NCBI GenBank assembly: GCA_035536915.1
Contig: DATLNE010000044.1
Span: forward strand, 248,001-312,000
Direction: 5' to 3'
Source of the DNA: Acidimicrobiales bacterium
Lineage (GTDB): Bacteria; Actinomycetota; Acidimicrobiia; Acidimicrobiales; JAHWLA01
Length of the DNA: 64,000 nucleotides
Shown: positions 38,803 through 49,627 of the stretch, in pieces
How positions within the stretch are numbered: position 1 is the stretch's first letter
Layout of the letters: each line of letters begins with the position of its first letter
The notes under the pieces: generated by a model
The model's database searches: none
Seen by the model: only the letters and a program-made list of their open reading frames with translations
Told to the model about the DNA's origin: nothing
Made by a program: the position numbers and the translations under genes

Positions 38803-41574
38803 ATGCCGTTTCCTGCACCGGCCGAGCTCGGACGAGGCGCCATCGTGCTGCCCAGCCGTGCCGCGCCCGCCGGGTCCGAGGGGTGGCCGGTGGTCGAGGT
38901 GGCGGGCGTCGAGGCGGTCGACGTCCTCCACGGGCACTGGCTGCGGCGGGAACCGGTGGTCGTGGTGCTGGCGGTCGACCCCGGGTGGCTGCGGGAGCCC
39001 GAGGTCGACAACCGGGAGCCGTGGGAGCTCGACGTGGGCTTCGAGTTCCGCCGGGAGCGCCTGCAGTTCCTGGTGTGGATGAACAACTGGGACTGCCGGG
39101 GCGACGAGCCGGTGTGGTGGTGGGCCCGCAAGGCGGAGCGGTTAGGGGCCACGGTGGGCGGGCCTGCCGACGTGGTGTTGCCCGACGGCACCCCGGTGTG
39201 GATTGACGGCGGGCCTCGCCAGCCCCTGCCGCTCGACATCGTGCATCGGGAGTCGGTCGACCTGGGGCGCCTGACAGTCGCCCGGTGGCAGGCATCGGCC
39301 GCCGAACTGGCGCCCGACCAACAGGCGGCGGTGGCGCACGGGGTAGGGCCGGCCCGTGTCATCGCCCCGGCGGGATCGGGCAAGACCCGGGTGCTGACCG
39401 AGCGCCTGCGCCACCTCCTTGGCGACCGCGGGTGGGAGCCCGAGACGGTGGCGGCCGTGGCCTACAACAAGCGGGCGGCCGACGAGATGGCCGAGCGGGT
39501 GGTCGGCGTGCCGGCCCGGGTGCGCACCTTGAACTCGCTGGGGTTGGCCTTGTGCAACGGCACCGGCGGCTTCCGGCGCCCGGCCGGGCGGGCTCGCCGG
39601 GAGGTGGTCGAAGAGGTCGCCGTCCGCCAGTTGATCGACCAGCTCATCGAGCTTCGGCGGGCGCCCAACACCGACCCCTACGTGGCCTACCTGGAAGGGC
39701 TGCAGGCCATACGCATGGGGCTGCGCGACCCGGCCGAGGTCGAGGTGGCCCTCGACGCCCCCGGCTTGGCCGACCTGTTCGAGCGCTACTGCCGCCTGCT
39801 CGACGACAAGGCGCTGATCGACTTCGACGGCCAGCTGTACGAAGCGTTGCGGGTCTTGCTCACCGACCCCGCCGCTCGGGGGGTGGCCCAGAAGCTGTCG
39901 CAGCACCTGCTGGTCGACGAGTTCCAAGACCTCACGCCGGCGCACCTGTTACTGCTGCGCCTGCTGGCCGCGCCCGCCTACGACGTGTTCGGCGTGGGCG
40001 ACGACGACCAGGTCATCTACGGCTTCAGCGGGGCGTCGCCCGAGTACCTCATCGAGTTCGACCGGTTCTTCCCTGGTGCCTCGAAGTACGCGCTGGAGGT
40101 CAACTACCGCTGCCCGCCTGCGGTGGTGGGGGCGGCCACCACGCTGTTGTCGTACACGCCGCGACGCATCGCCAAGGAGATCCGGCCCGCGCCGGGGCGC
40201 GAGCCGGTCGACGGCGAGTTGGTGGTGCAGCGGGTGGCCGACGTGGAAGAGGCAGCGACGACGGCCGACGTCCTCAGCGGGTGGCACGACGAGGGGGTGC
40301 CGTGGTCGTCGACGGCGGCGTTGGCCCGGGTGAACTCGGCCTTGTTGCCGCTGCAGCTGACCTTGGTGGAGCGGGCCATCCCCAGTCGCCGGCCCATCGA
40401 CGTCAACATCCTGTCGCGCACGGGCATCCGGGCGGCATTGGCCTACCTGCGCATCGGGCTCGACCCCGGTCGCATCGCTATCGCCGACGTGACCGAGACC
40501 ATCCGGCGCCCGTCGCGGCGCATCTCCCGCAAGGTGGTCGAGATGCTCGGCCGGTCGCGCACGACCAGCGTGTCCGACGTGCGCCGGCTGGCCGGGCGGT
40601 TGTCGGGGGGCGACGTGGCCAAATTGGAGGCCTACGCCGCCGACATCGACCGGGTGGTGCGAGCGGTGGAGACGGGCGACGTGCGGGCAGTGCTGCGCAC
40701 GATCCGCGTCGACATCGGGCTGGGCTCGGCCATGGATGTGCTCGACGGCGTGCGCCGCGAGGCCGACCGCTCCACCCACGCCGACGACCTGGTGGCCTTG
40801 GAGCAGGCCGCCGCGCTGCACCCCGAGCCGGAGACGTTCGAGCGCTGGCTGCGGGGCGTGCTGTCGACGCCTCGTTCCGACGAGCCCGGCGTGGAGCTGT
40901 CGACCATCCATCGGGTCAAAGGCCGGGAGTGGGACAACGTGGTGGTGTTCGGGGTGCGCGACGACTTGCTCCCGCACCGGCTGGCGAGCGACGAGGCCGA
41001 GGAGCGCCGCTTGCTGCACGTGGCCATCACCCGGGGGCGCCGCCGGGTGGTGGTGGTGGCCGACCAGGCGGCGCCGTCGCCGTTCCTCGACGAGCTGGCG
41101 GGCACCCGGTCGCACGACGAGGTGCGGCCGGTGCGGGTGCGGGCCACGGCCGCGTCGGCGGCGTCGGCCCGAGCGGCGCCGACCGTGGCCGCCGAAGTCG
41201 GGCTCGAGGTCGGGATCGGCGGCTTCGAGGGCGTCGTCGTCGAGGTGGGGGAGACCGGGGTGCTGGTGTCGGTGGGACGCGCCCGCATGTCGGCGGCCTA
41301 CGGCAGCGAGGTGCGCATCGCGGGCCGCGCCCTGCGGCTGGTGCGGCCGGGCGACGAGCGCTTGGTCGAGGCGCTCAAGGCCTGGCGGCGGGAGACGGCG
41401 ATGCGCGACAAGGTGCCCGCCTACGTCGTGTTGAGCGACAAGGACGTCGAGAGCATCGCCGAGCGGGCGCCCCGCTCACTGGCAGAACTGGCCGCCTGCC
41501 GGGGCATCGGCGCCACCCGCCTGGAACGCTACGGCGACGAGCTGCTCGCCGTCATCGAGGGGGTGGTCGCCTGA
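38803..41574 (+). CDS. UvrD/Rep-family DNA helicase with C-terminal HRDC domain
   Basis: 923 residues. Residues 1-~165 form an extra N-terminal region of unknown fold, Trp-rich (FLVWMNNWDCRGDEPVWWWA). SF1A helicase motifs follow: Q-x-x-A and Walker A VIAPAGSGKTRVL (~189-196), VAYNKRAADEMAERV, Walker B LLVDEFQDLTP, motif III VGDDDQVIYGFSGA, motif IV LEVNYRCPPAV, motif V STIHRVKGREWDNVVVF and motif VI HVAITRGRRR. The last ~75 residues form an HRDC domain (WRRETAMRDKVPAYVVLSDK and LAACRGIGATRLERYGDELL). The arrangement resembles the actinobacterial UvrD2-like helicases. Likely role: DNA repair or replication-fork processing. Confidence 0.9.
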   Translation: MPFPAPAELGRGAIVLPSRAAPAGSEGWPVVEVAGVEAVDVLHGHWLRREPVVVVLAVDPGWLREPEVDNREPWELDVGFEFRRERLQFLVWMNNWDCRGDEPVWWWARKAERLGATVGGPADVVLPDGTPVWIDGGPRQPLPLDIVHRESVDLGRLTVARWQASAAELAPDQQAAVAHGVGPARVIAPAGSGKTRVLTERLRHLLGDRGWEPETVAAVAYNKRAADEMAERVVGVPARVRTLNSLGLALCNGTGGFRRPAGRARREVVEEVAVRQLIDQLIELRRAPNTDPYVAYLEGLQAIRMGLRDPAEVEVALDAPGLADLFERYCRLLDDKALIDFDGQLYEALRVLLTDPAARGVAQKLSQHLLVDEFQDLTPAHLLLLRLLAAPAYDVFGVGDDDQVIYGFSGASPEYLIEFDRFFPGASKYALEVNYRCPPAVVGAATTLLSYTPRRIAKEIRPAPGREPVDGELVVQRVADVEEAATTADVLSGWHDEGVPWSSTAALARVNSALLPLQLTLVERAIPSRRPIDVNILSRTGIRAALAYLRIGLDPGRIAIADVTETIRRPSRRISRKVVEMLGRSRTTSVSDVRRLAGRLSGGDVAKLEAYAADIDRVVRAVETGDVRAVLRTIRVDIGLGSAMDVLDGVRREADRSTHADDLVALEQAAALHPEPETFERWLRGVLSTPRSDEPGVELSTIHRVKGREWDNVVVFGVRDDLLPHRLASDEAEERRLLHVAITRGRRRVVVVADQAAPSPFLDELAGTRSHDEVRPVRVRATAASAASARAAPTVAAEVGLEVGIGGFEGVVVEVGETGVLVSVGRARMSAAYGSEVRIAGRALRLVRPGDERLVEALKAWRRETAMRDKVPAYVVLSDKDVESIAERAPRSLAELAACRGIGATRLERYGDELLAVIEGVVA

Positions 41575-42702
41575 TCAGCGAGACCACGCACTGACCAGTG
41601 CGATCAATTCGGGTGCCACCCACCACTTCCGAGGCCGGCCTCGGCCCTGGGCCACGCGGTCGAAGCGCTCGACGATCTCATAACGGGCCAGCGTCTCCAG
41701 GGCGGCCCGCCCGGCGCGCTCGCTGACATCCAGTGCGTCGGCCACCGTCGCCGCCCCCAGCACAGGATGTTGTGGGAGAAGGGAAAGCACCTGCCGGGCG
41801 GTGGCATCGGTGCGCACGTCGGTCAGTCGATCGGTCCACTGGGCCTGCAGCTCCTGCACGTCGTGGACGAGGTTGATCGACGCCTCGCCCGCGCCTCCGA
41901 CGACATCGGCGAACCAGGCGACCCATGGGTCCGCCTGCCCGAGGCGGAAGTGCGTCAGCCCGGCCAGGTACCCCCCTCGGTCGGTAGCAATGCGGACGCT
42001 CACGGGCGGCGGGGTCACCAGGCCCAGGCGACGGCTCAGGACCCAGCCCACCAACACGCGCCCCACGCGACCGTTGCCGTCGGCGTACGGGTGGATCACC
42101 TCGAACTGCGCATGGGCCACGGCCGCCTGCGTGACGGGGTCCACATCGGTGCGGTTCACGAACTCGACCAGGTCGGTGAGCAACCGCTCGACCGCATCGG
42201 GCGGCGGCGTCACCAGCGCGGCGTCGAGTGGGCTCGTGCCCCCGATCCACCCCTGCTCCTTACGGGGGGTCCCCACCAGGCGGGGGGGCAGGTGGCGTGT
42301 GCCCCGCATGATGAGCCCATGCCAGCGATGGAGGGAGCGCACCCGCAGCGGGCCTTCCTGGGCCTCGCCGACCGCCGACTGGACCGCTTTCAGGTTGTCG
42401 GCCACCCAGGCGGCGTGCTCACCGACGGCTGGATCGAGCTCGGCGACGGCCACGTCGACCAACGGCGCCCCGACGCCTTCGATGAACGAGGACGCCACGC
42501 CTTCGGTTCGGAGCAGGAGCCGTCCTAACGCCTCCCACTGGCGCGGGAGCTGGTCGTTGCTGCGACGGGCCAGGGCGGCAGCGCGTTCGGTCCCCCGCGT
42601 GGTGCGCTCGGTGAGCGACAGGTCGCGGGCGGCCAACAGATCGGGGACCCAAGCTCGTGCCCGGCGCCCGTTCCACAGGATCGGCACTTCGCGTCCGCCC
42701 AT
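41575..42702 (-). CDS. Fic-domain protein (class II) with C-terminal winged helix
   Basis: 375 residues. The Fic motif HPYADGNGRVGR (204-215) matches HxFx(D/E)GNGRxxR, so AMP- or other NMP-transfer to proteins is expected. The N-terminal inhibitory motif S-x-x-x-E-G is at 71-76 (Ser71, Glu75), typical of self-inhibited class II Fic proteins. The N-terminal Fic_N region is present. The last ~75 residues are a winged helix (ATVADALDVSERAGRAALET). It starts at ATG 42702 inside a perfect inverted repeat that frames its own promoter, so the protein probably regulates its own gene. Target protein unknown. Confidence 0.9.
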   Translation of the reverse strand: MGGREVPILWNGRRARAWVPDLLAARDLSLTERTTRGTERAAALARRSNDQLPRQWEALGRLLLRTEGVASSFIEGVGAPLVDVAVAELDPAVGEHAAWVADNLKAVQSAVGEAQEGPLRVRSLHRWHGLIMRGTRHLPPRLVGTPRKEQGWIGGTSPLDAALVTPPPDAVERLLTDLVEFVNRTDVDPVTQAAVAHAQFEVIHPYADGNGRVGRVLVGWVLSRRLGLVTPPPVSVRIATDRGGYLAGLTHFRLGQADPWVAWFADVVGGAGEASINLVHDVQELQAQWTDRLTDVRTDATARQVLSLLPQHPVLGAATVADALDVSERAGRAALETLARYEIVERFDRVAQGRGRPRKWWVAPELIALVSAWSR

Positions 42703-42738
42703 TTACGGAAGGATACCAGAACAGTCTTCCGTAAATGG
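42699..42738. promoter_or_regulatory. Perfect 13-bp inverted repeat framing the fic promoter
   Basis: CCATTTACGGAAG (42699-42711) and CTTCCGTAAATGG (42726-42738) are exact complements separated by 14 nt. The minus-strand -10 TATCCT (42715-42710) lies 7 nt before ATG 42702, at the inner edge of the left arm. A third, partial copy (TTTCGGAAGG, 42744-42753) lies just before the -10 of the divergent exonuclease gene. It is best read as an operator controlling both genes. Confidence 0.75.
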
Positions 42739-42757
42739 CACAGTTTCGGAAGGCGCC

Positions 42758-42763
42758 TACCGT
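42758..42763 (+). promoter_or_regulatory. Leaderless-type -10 (TACCGT) of the exonuclease gene
   Basis: TACCGT lies 7 nt before ATG 42771. This supports 42771 rather than the in-frame ATG at 42735, which lies inside the operator repeat. Confidence 0.5.
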
Positions 42764-42770
42764 GGCGGCA

Positions 42771-43661
42771 ATGCGTGTCCACTTGATCGACGGCACCTAC
42801 GAGCTGTTCCGCCACCACTTCGGCGCCCCGCCTGAAGTGCGGGAGAAGTCGACGGCGGCGGCCACCCGCGGCGTCGTCAACTCGGTGCTCACCCTGCTGG
42901 CCGAAGGCGCCTCCCACGTCGGCGTGGCCACCGACCAGGTCATCGAGTCGTTCCGCAACGACCTGTGGCCGGGCTACAAGAGCAGCGCGGGCATGCCCCC
43001 GGAACTGCTCGTCCAGTTCCCCCTCGTGGAGGAGGCGCTGGCCGCCCTCGGCGTCGCCGTGTGGCCCATGGTCGAGCTCGAAGCCGACGACGGCCTGGCG
43101 TCGGCCGCTGCCGTGGCCGCCGCCGACGACCGGGTGCTGCAAGCGGTGATCTGCACCCCCGACAAGGACCTGGGCCAGTGCGTGGTCGGCGACCGGGTCG
43201 TGCAACTCGACCGGCGCAAGAACGTCGTGTTCGACGAGGCGGGGATCGTCGCCAAGTTCGGGGTGCTGCCCACGTCGATCCCCGACTACCTGGCGCTGGT
43301 GGGCGACTCGGCCGACGGCTTCCCCGGCCTCAAGGGCTGGGGCGCCAAGGCCGCGGCGGCCGTCCTACGCCGCTACCCCCACATTGAGGACATCCCCCGC
43401 CTGGGGGAGCGCTGGGACCTCGACGTGCGGGGCTGCCGCACCCTCGCCAACACGCTGGCCGACCGGTACGACACAGCCTTGCTCTTCCGCGAGTTGGCCA
43501 CGCTGCGCATCGACCGCGACTGCGTCGGCACCGTCGACGACTGGCTGTGGCGCGGCCCGACGCCCGCCTTCCCCGAGGTGTGCGAGCGCATCGGCGCCAC
43601 ATTCCTGGTGGAACGTGCCGCCGACGTCCTCAGGCGAAAGCAGGCGGCAGCGGCAGGCTGA
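42771..43661 (+). CDS. Stand-alone 5'-3' exonuclease (flap endonuclease family)
   Basis: 296 residues, resembling the N-terminal nuclease domain of DNA polymerase I. Metal-binding acidic residues appear in [41 protein letters not shown] and [20 protein letters not shown], the last including the helix-3-turn region ([14 protein letters not shown]). [12 protein letters not shown] corresponds to the conserved Y-K-x-x-R arch region, with the Arg replaced. It removes 5' flaps or RNA primers. Its 3' end overlaps the convergent aat remnant by 32 bp. Confidence 0.87.
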   Translation: MRVHLIDGTYELFRHHFGAPPEVREKSTAAATRGVVNSVLTLLAEGASHVGVATDQVIESFRNDLWPGYKSSAGMPPELLVQFPLVEEALAALGVAVWPMVELEADDGLASAAAVAAADDRVLQAVICTPDKDLGQCVVGDRVVQLDRRKNVVFDEAGIVAKFGVLPTSIPDYLALVGDSADGFPGLKGWGAKAAAAVLRRYPHIEDIPRLGERWDLDVRGCRTLANTLADRYDTALLFRELATLRIDRDCVGTVDDWLWRGPTPAFPEVCERIGATFLVERAADVLRRKQAAAAG

Positions 43662-44290
43662 GCGCAGCCTCCAGCCGGCGCAGGTACTCCCGCCGCGTCA
43701 CCTCGATCACCCCGAGCGACGCCAGGTGCGGCGTCGACCACTGCACGTCGACCAACGACGCCCCGCCCGCCCGCAACACGTCGACCAAGCCCACCAGCGC
43801 CACCTTGGAGGCGTCGGTCTGCCGGTGGAACATCGACTCACCCGCGAACAGCCCGCCGACGGCCACGCCGTACAACCCGCCCACCAAGTCGTCGCCCGCC
43901 CACGTCTCCACCGAGTGTGCCCACCCCCAGCCGGTGCAGGCGCTGGTACGCGGCGGCGATGTCGTCGTCGATCCACCCGTAGGGCCGGGCCGGGTCCGCA
44001 CACGCCCGCACCACCTCGTCGAACGCGGTGTCGATGCGCACCTCGAAGCGCCGGCACGACCGCCGCAGCGACCGAGACACCCGCAATTCGTCGAGCGGCA
44101 GCACGCCCCGCAACCGAGGCGACCACCACGCCAGCCTGCTCTGCACCGGCATGGGGAACAGCCCTGTGCGGTAGGCGGCCAGCAGCGTGCCCGGCCCCAG
44201 GTCGGCGCCGACGGCCACGATCTCGTCGTCGCTGTCGAGGTCGTACGACGGGAAGCCCCAGCGGGTGGGCGGCGGCTCGACGGGCGGCAC
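43630..44290 (-). pseudogene. aat: Leucyl/phenylalanyl-tRNA-protein transferase, split by a frameshift
   Basis: Two minus-strand frames together make a complete Aat. The N-terminal part (start ATG 44290; [40 protein letters not shown]) runs to [10 protein letters not shown]. The C-terminal part ([49 protein letters not shown]) lies in the next frame. The switch falls at a run of five C on the plus strand (43924-43928, GGGGG on the coding strand): with four G the sequence reads L-G-W-A-H-S-V, as in the family. So a single-base insertion splits the gene. Aat adds Leu/Phe to N-terminal Lys/Arg for the N-end rule pathway. It may be a real pseudogene, a sequencing error or a slippage site. Confidence 0.85.
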
Positions 44291-44302
44291 CCCCCGAGCC
44301 TG

Positions 44303-46060
44303 TCAGCGCCGGACGGGGTCCGCCTCGATGCCCGACGTCCACCGGCTGTGCAACTGGGCGTACACCCCGCCTCGCTCCAGCAGCGCCCCGTGGGTGCCTG
44401 CCTCCACCAGCCGCCCGTGGTCGAGCACCAGCACCAGGTCGGCCCGCTCTGCCGTCGCCAGCCGGTGGGCGATGGTGATCGACGTCCGCCCCCGGGCCAG
44501 GCTCTCGATGGCCCGCGTCAGCCGTACCTCGGTGGCGGGGTCGACGGCCGAGGTGGCCTCGTCGAGGATCAGGCACGTCGGGTTGGCCACGTAGGCCCGG
44601 GCCAACGACACCAACTGGCGCTCGCCCACCGACAGGTGCTCGCCCCGCTGGCCCACGGGCGTCTGCAAGCCCTGCGGCAGCCCGTCGACCCACGGCTCCA
44701 AGCCGAGCTCCACGAACCCCAGCCGCACGTCGTCGTCGGAGGCATCGGGCCGCCCGAAGCGCACGTTCTCCGCCACCGTGGTGTCGAACAGGAAACCCTC
44801 CTGGGGCACCAGCACGAACGAGTGCCGCAACGACGACGCGGCGATGTCGCGCAGGTCGATGCCCGACACCAGGATGCGGCCCGTGGTGGGATCGGCCAGC
44901 CGGGTCAACAGCTTGGCCAGGGTCGTCTTGCCCGAGCCCGTGGCGCCGACCAGCGCCACCCGCCGTCCTGCGGGCATGACGCAACTGACGTCGTGCAGCA
45001 CCGGCGTCGAGCCGTACGAGAACGACACCCGGGTGACCACCACCTCGGGCGGCCCCGGCGGCAGCACCAGGCCGGGCACCGGGTCGGGCACCTCGACGGG
45101 CGTGTCGATCACGTCGAGCACCTTGCGCCAGCCGGCCACGGCCAACTGGGTCTGGTCGACCACCTCGGTGAACTCGGCCACCGGCTCGAGCAGCAGCAGC
45201 ACCAGGAACACGAAGGCCACCAGCCGCCCGGCCGTTAGGCCGCCCTCGGGACCGATGGCGACGCCGGCGGTGACCACGCCTGCCACCGTCAGCACCGAGA
45301 ACACGTCGGCCGACGGGAACAAGAAGGCCGAGATGACCGCCGCTCGGATGTTCGTCGAGCGGCTGTCGTCGATGGCGCCCCGCACCCGGGCGGTCACGTG
45401 GTCCTCCGCCTTGTAGGCCCGTATGGCGGCGGCCCCCATGAGCATCTCGGAGATGGCCGACAGCAGCGCGCCCACCTTGTCGCGCACCAAGGCGTACGCG
45501 CCGGACAGCCGTCGTTGCACCGCCCGCAGCACCAGCGCCATGGGGACCAGCACGGCGATCGTCACCAGCGTCAGCCGCCAGTCGTAGACGAACATCACCG
45601 CCAGCACGCTCGTCATCACCGCCCCGTTCACCAGCCACGCCACGCCGCCCCACGACAGGAACTGGCTCAGGGTCTCCACGTCGGAGGTGACCCGGCTGAC
45701 CAAGGCGCCCCGGCGCTCGTCGGTCTGGGTGGCCAGGCTCAGCCGGTGGATGTGGCGGAAGGCCCGCACCCGCAGGCCCGCCAGCGCCGACTCGCCCGCG
45801 GTGGCCAGCCGCCGCCGGGTGGCCTGGGCCGCAAAGGCGGTGATCACCACGATGGCCAAGCCGGTGATCGTCAGCGTCCACATGGTGCGGCTGCCCGCCC
45901 CGGCCTTCAGCCCGTGGTCGAGCGTGAGCTGCACGAGGATCGGCACCGTCACCCGTCCGCCCGCGCCGACCAGGGCGAGGAGGACGGTGAGCCCCGCGCC
46001 CTCCCGCAGCTCAGGCGACGTCCGCCACCCCCGCCGCAACACATCAACCGTCGAAGTCAT
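44303..46060 (-). CDS. ABC exporter subunit B (heterodimer, catalytically competent Walker B)
   Basis: 585 residues from ATG 46060. Six membrane helices lie in residues ~20-310 and the ATPase at ~340-575: Walker [11 protein letters not shown], signature [15 protein letters not shown] (G-to-V and Q-to-E changes relative to LSGGQ), Walker [13 protein letters not shown] with catalytic Glu, H-loop ITIAHRLAT. The altered signature together with the altered Walker B of the upstream gene fits an asymmetric heterodimeric exporter of the TM287/288-BmrCD kind, with one degenerate ATP site. It follows its partner gene by 29 nt. Confidence 0.92.
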   Translation of the reverse strand: MTSTVDVLRRGWRTSPELREGAGLTVLLALVGAGGRVTVPILVQLTLDHGLKAGAGSRTMWTLTITGLAIVVITAFAAQATRRRLATAGESALAGLRVRAFRHIHRLSLATQTDERRGALVSRVTSDVETLSQFLSWGGVAWLVNGAVMTSVLAVMFVYDWRLTLVTIAVLVPMALVLRAVQRRLSGAYALVRDKVGALLSAISEMLMGAAAIRAYKAEDHVTARVRGAIDDSRSTNIRAAVISAFLFPSADVFSVLTVAGVVTAGVAIGPEGGLTAGRLVAFVFLVLLLLEPVAEFTEVVDQTQLAVAGWRKVLDVIDTPVEVPDPVPGLVLPPGPPEVVVTRVSFSYGSTPVLHDVSCVMPAGRRVALVGATGSGKTTLAKLLTRLADPTTGRILVSGIDLRDIAASSLRHSFVLVPQEGFLFDTTVAENVRFGRPDASDDDVRLGFVELGLEPWVDGLPQGLQTPVGQRGEHLSVGERQLVSLARAYVANPTCLILDEATSAVDPATEVRLTRAIESLARGRTSITIAHRLATAERADLVLVLDHGRLVEAGTHGALLERGGVYAQLHSRWTSGIEADPVRR

Positions 46061-46089
46061 GGCAGAACCGGCCCGCGGCCGGAGCCCCC

Positions 46090-47877
46090 TCACGGAGTCA
46101 CTCCGGCTTGTTCGTAGGCGCGGGCCAAGAGGGCGTAGGCAGGCGCCTCGGCCAACAACTGCTCGTGCGAACCCCGCGCCGCGATGTGGCCGTCGGCCAG
46201 GAACAGCACCTCGTCGGCCAACGAGATCGTGCTGGGCCGGGTGGCCACCATCACCGTCGTCGTGTCGCGCAACCGTTCGCCCAGCGCGGCCAGGATCACC
46301 GCCTCGGTCGACGGGTCGACGGCCGAGGTCGCATCGTCGAGCAGGAGCAGCTTGGGCGCCCCCACCAGCGCCCGGGCCAACGCCACCCGCTGGCGCTGCC
46401 CGCCTGACAGGGTGGCGCCCCGTTCGCCGACCACGGTGTCGTAGCCGTCGGGCAACGAAGCGACGAAGTCGGAGATGCGGGCGATGCGCGCCGCGGCCTC
46501 CACCTCGTCGTCGGACCGCGGCCGGCCCATGGTGATGTTCTCCCGGATCGACTCGCTGAACAGGAACGCCTCCTGGAACGCCAGCGCCACGTCGTCGGGC
46601 GCCGACACCGCCCCGGCCGATGGCTCCAACAACCGAGCCAACAGCAACAGCAACGTCGACTTGCCCGAGCCCGTCGGCCCCACCAGCGCCACCGTCGACC
46701 CCGGACGCAACGACACCGACACGTCGACCAGCGCAGGCGGGTTGTCGCCGTAGTGGAACGACACGCCGTCCAGCGCCACCCCGTCGGACACCGACGACCC
46801 GCGCACAGCCGGCGGCGGCACGGACTGCGCCATCACCCACTGCACCCGGTCCCACCCGGCCACCGTGCGAGGCAGGTCGCCCAGCACGTAACCGATCAGC
46901 CGCAAAGGGAACACCAGCAGCGTCAGCAGGTTCACGAACGCCACCAAGGTGCCCGCCGAGATGGCCCCCACCTCCACCCGCCATGCGCCCACCACCAGCA
47001 CGGCGATGGTGCCCACCGCGGGCACGGCGTCGAGCAGGGCGTCGAAACGCGATTCCAGCACCGCCACTCTGATCTTGGCGTCGCGCAAGTCCTCGGCCAT
47101 ACGCCGGAACCTGGCCGTCTCGGCGTCCTCGGCGCCCAGCGTCTTGACCACCATGGCGCCGTCGAAGCTCTCGTGGGCCACGGCGGACACGTCGCCGATG
47201 CGCTCCTGCGTCCCCCGGGCGGGCTCCTCCAACACCCGCTGGTACAGCAGGTTCAGCACCACCAGAGCGGGCAGCAGCACCAGCCCGATCAACGCCAGGA
47301 ACGGGTCGGTGAGGATCATCCACGCCGCGGTGATAGCGAGCAGGGTGATCACGCCGGTGGCGTAGGGCAGCGGCGACATGATCTCGGTGGCCGCCTCCAC
47401 GTCGGCGTTCACGTGCGCCATCAACCGCCCCGTCGGGTGGGCCTGGTGCCACTTCAGCGGCAGCCGCTGGTAGCGCTCCACCACCTCGGTGCGCATGTCG
47501 GACTCGGTGCCGAACTTGGCGTAACTCGCTCCGACCCGGCGGCACACGATGCCCGCCGCCTTCACCACGCCCACGGCCACGATGGCCGCCGCCCCCAGCG
47601 CCACCGTGCCCGTCGACACCGAGCCGACGTCGAAGCGGGGGCGGATGACCCGGTCGACCACCCGCCCCAGCACCCACGACGATCCGACGGTGGCGAAGGC
47701 ATACACGACCGCGCCGAACACCCCCATGGCGAACCAACGAGGGTGGTAGGCGACCTCCCGCCGGAGGACTGTGAGCCCACGCCGCAGGAGCCGTCCGGTC
47801 GGCGCTGACGACGGCACAGCCGTCCAGCATTGCGCGCCTCTGGTCCCTACGTGGCTTGGTTTTTCGCCGAGGCCCAC
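46090..47877 (-). CDS. ABC exporter subunit A (heterodimer, degenerate Walker B)
   Basis: 595 residues if GTG 47877 is used; GTG 47817 is an alternative and the start is uncertain. Membrane domain with six helices at ~45-330. ATPase: Walker A VGPTGSGKST, canonical signature TLSGGQRQRVALARAL, but Walker B LLLLDDATSAVD has Asp in place of the catalytic Glu, and the H-loop region is MVATRPSTI (His replaced by Arg-Pro). These substitutions mark the non-hydrolysing half of a heterodimer. Substrate unknown; such pairs export drugs, lipids or peptides. Divergent from the acyl-CoA carboxylase genes. Confidence 0.92.
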   Translation of the reverse strand: MGLGEKPSHVGTRGAQCWTAVPSSAPTGRLLRRGLTVLRREVAYHPRWFAMGVFGAVVYAFATVGSSWVLGRVVDRVIRPRFDVGSVSTGTVALGAAAIVAVGVVKAAGIVCRRVGASYAKFGTESDMRTEVVERYQRLPLKWHQAHPTGRLMAHVNADVEAATEIMSPLPYATGVITLLAITAAWMILTDPFLALIGLVLLPALVVLNLLYQRVLEEPARGTQERIGDVSAVAHESFDGAMVVKTLGAEDAETARFRRMAEDLRDAKIRVAVLESRFDALLDAVPAVGTIAVLVVGAWRVEVGAISAGTLVAFVNLLTLLVFPLRLIGYVLGDLPRTVAGWDRVQWVMAQSVPPPAVRGSSVSDGVALDGVSFHYGDNPPALVDVSVSLRPGSTVALVGPTGSGKSTLLLLLARLLEPSAGAVSAPDDVALAFQEAFLFSESIRENITMGRPRSDDEVEAAARIARISDFVASLPDGYDTVVGERGATLSGGQRQRVALARALVGAPKLLLLDDATSAVDPSTEAVILAALGERLRDTTTVMVATRPSTISLADEVLFLADGHIAARGSHEQLLAEAPAYALLARAYEQAGVTP

Positions 47878-47880
47878 CGG

Positions 47881-47886
47881 TAGCCT
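47881..47886 (+). promoter_or_regulatory. Leaderless-type -10 (TAGCCT) of the carboxylase beta gene
   Basis: TAGCCT lies 8 nt before ATG 47895; no ribosome binding site. Confidence 0.45.
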
Positions 47887-47894
47887 GACCCTCG

Positions 47895-49434
<1,540 letters not shown>

Positions 49435-49448
<14 letters not shown>

Positions 49449-49617
49449 GTCGACGCCCACGCCCGAGGAGGTGGCCGCCGTGGTGGCGGCCATCGAGATG
49501 ACGTGGCCCCGCCCCGTGGTGGCGGTGCCCTCCACGGAACGCCCGCAGGCGTGGCGTTTCTCGGGCCGCTGGTGGCTGTCGGGCACCCCGGTGGCCGCCC
49601 AGCGGCGTCGGCCGTAA
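49435..49617 (+). CDS. accE: Acyl-CoA carboxylase epsilon subunit-like protein
   Basis: 60 residues. Pattern [15 protein letters not shown] followed by a short C-terminal W-R-x-x-G-R-W segment is that of the small epsilon subunit (AccE/PccE) of actinobacterial acyl-CoA carboxylases, which stabilises the alpha-beta complex. ATG 49435 lies inside the 3' end of pccB, so translation is coupled. Short and fast-evolving, hence moderate confidence, but position and motifs agree. Confidence 0.75.
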
Positions 49618-49627
49618 GGGCAACGCC

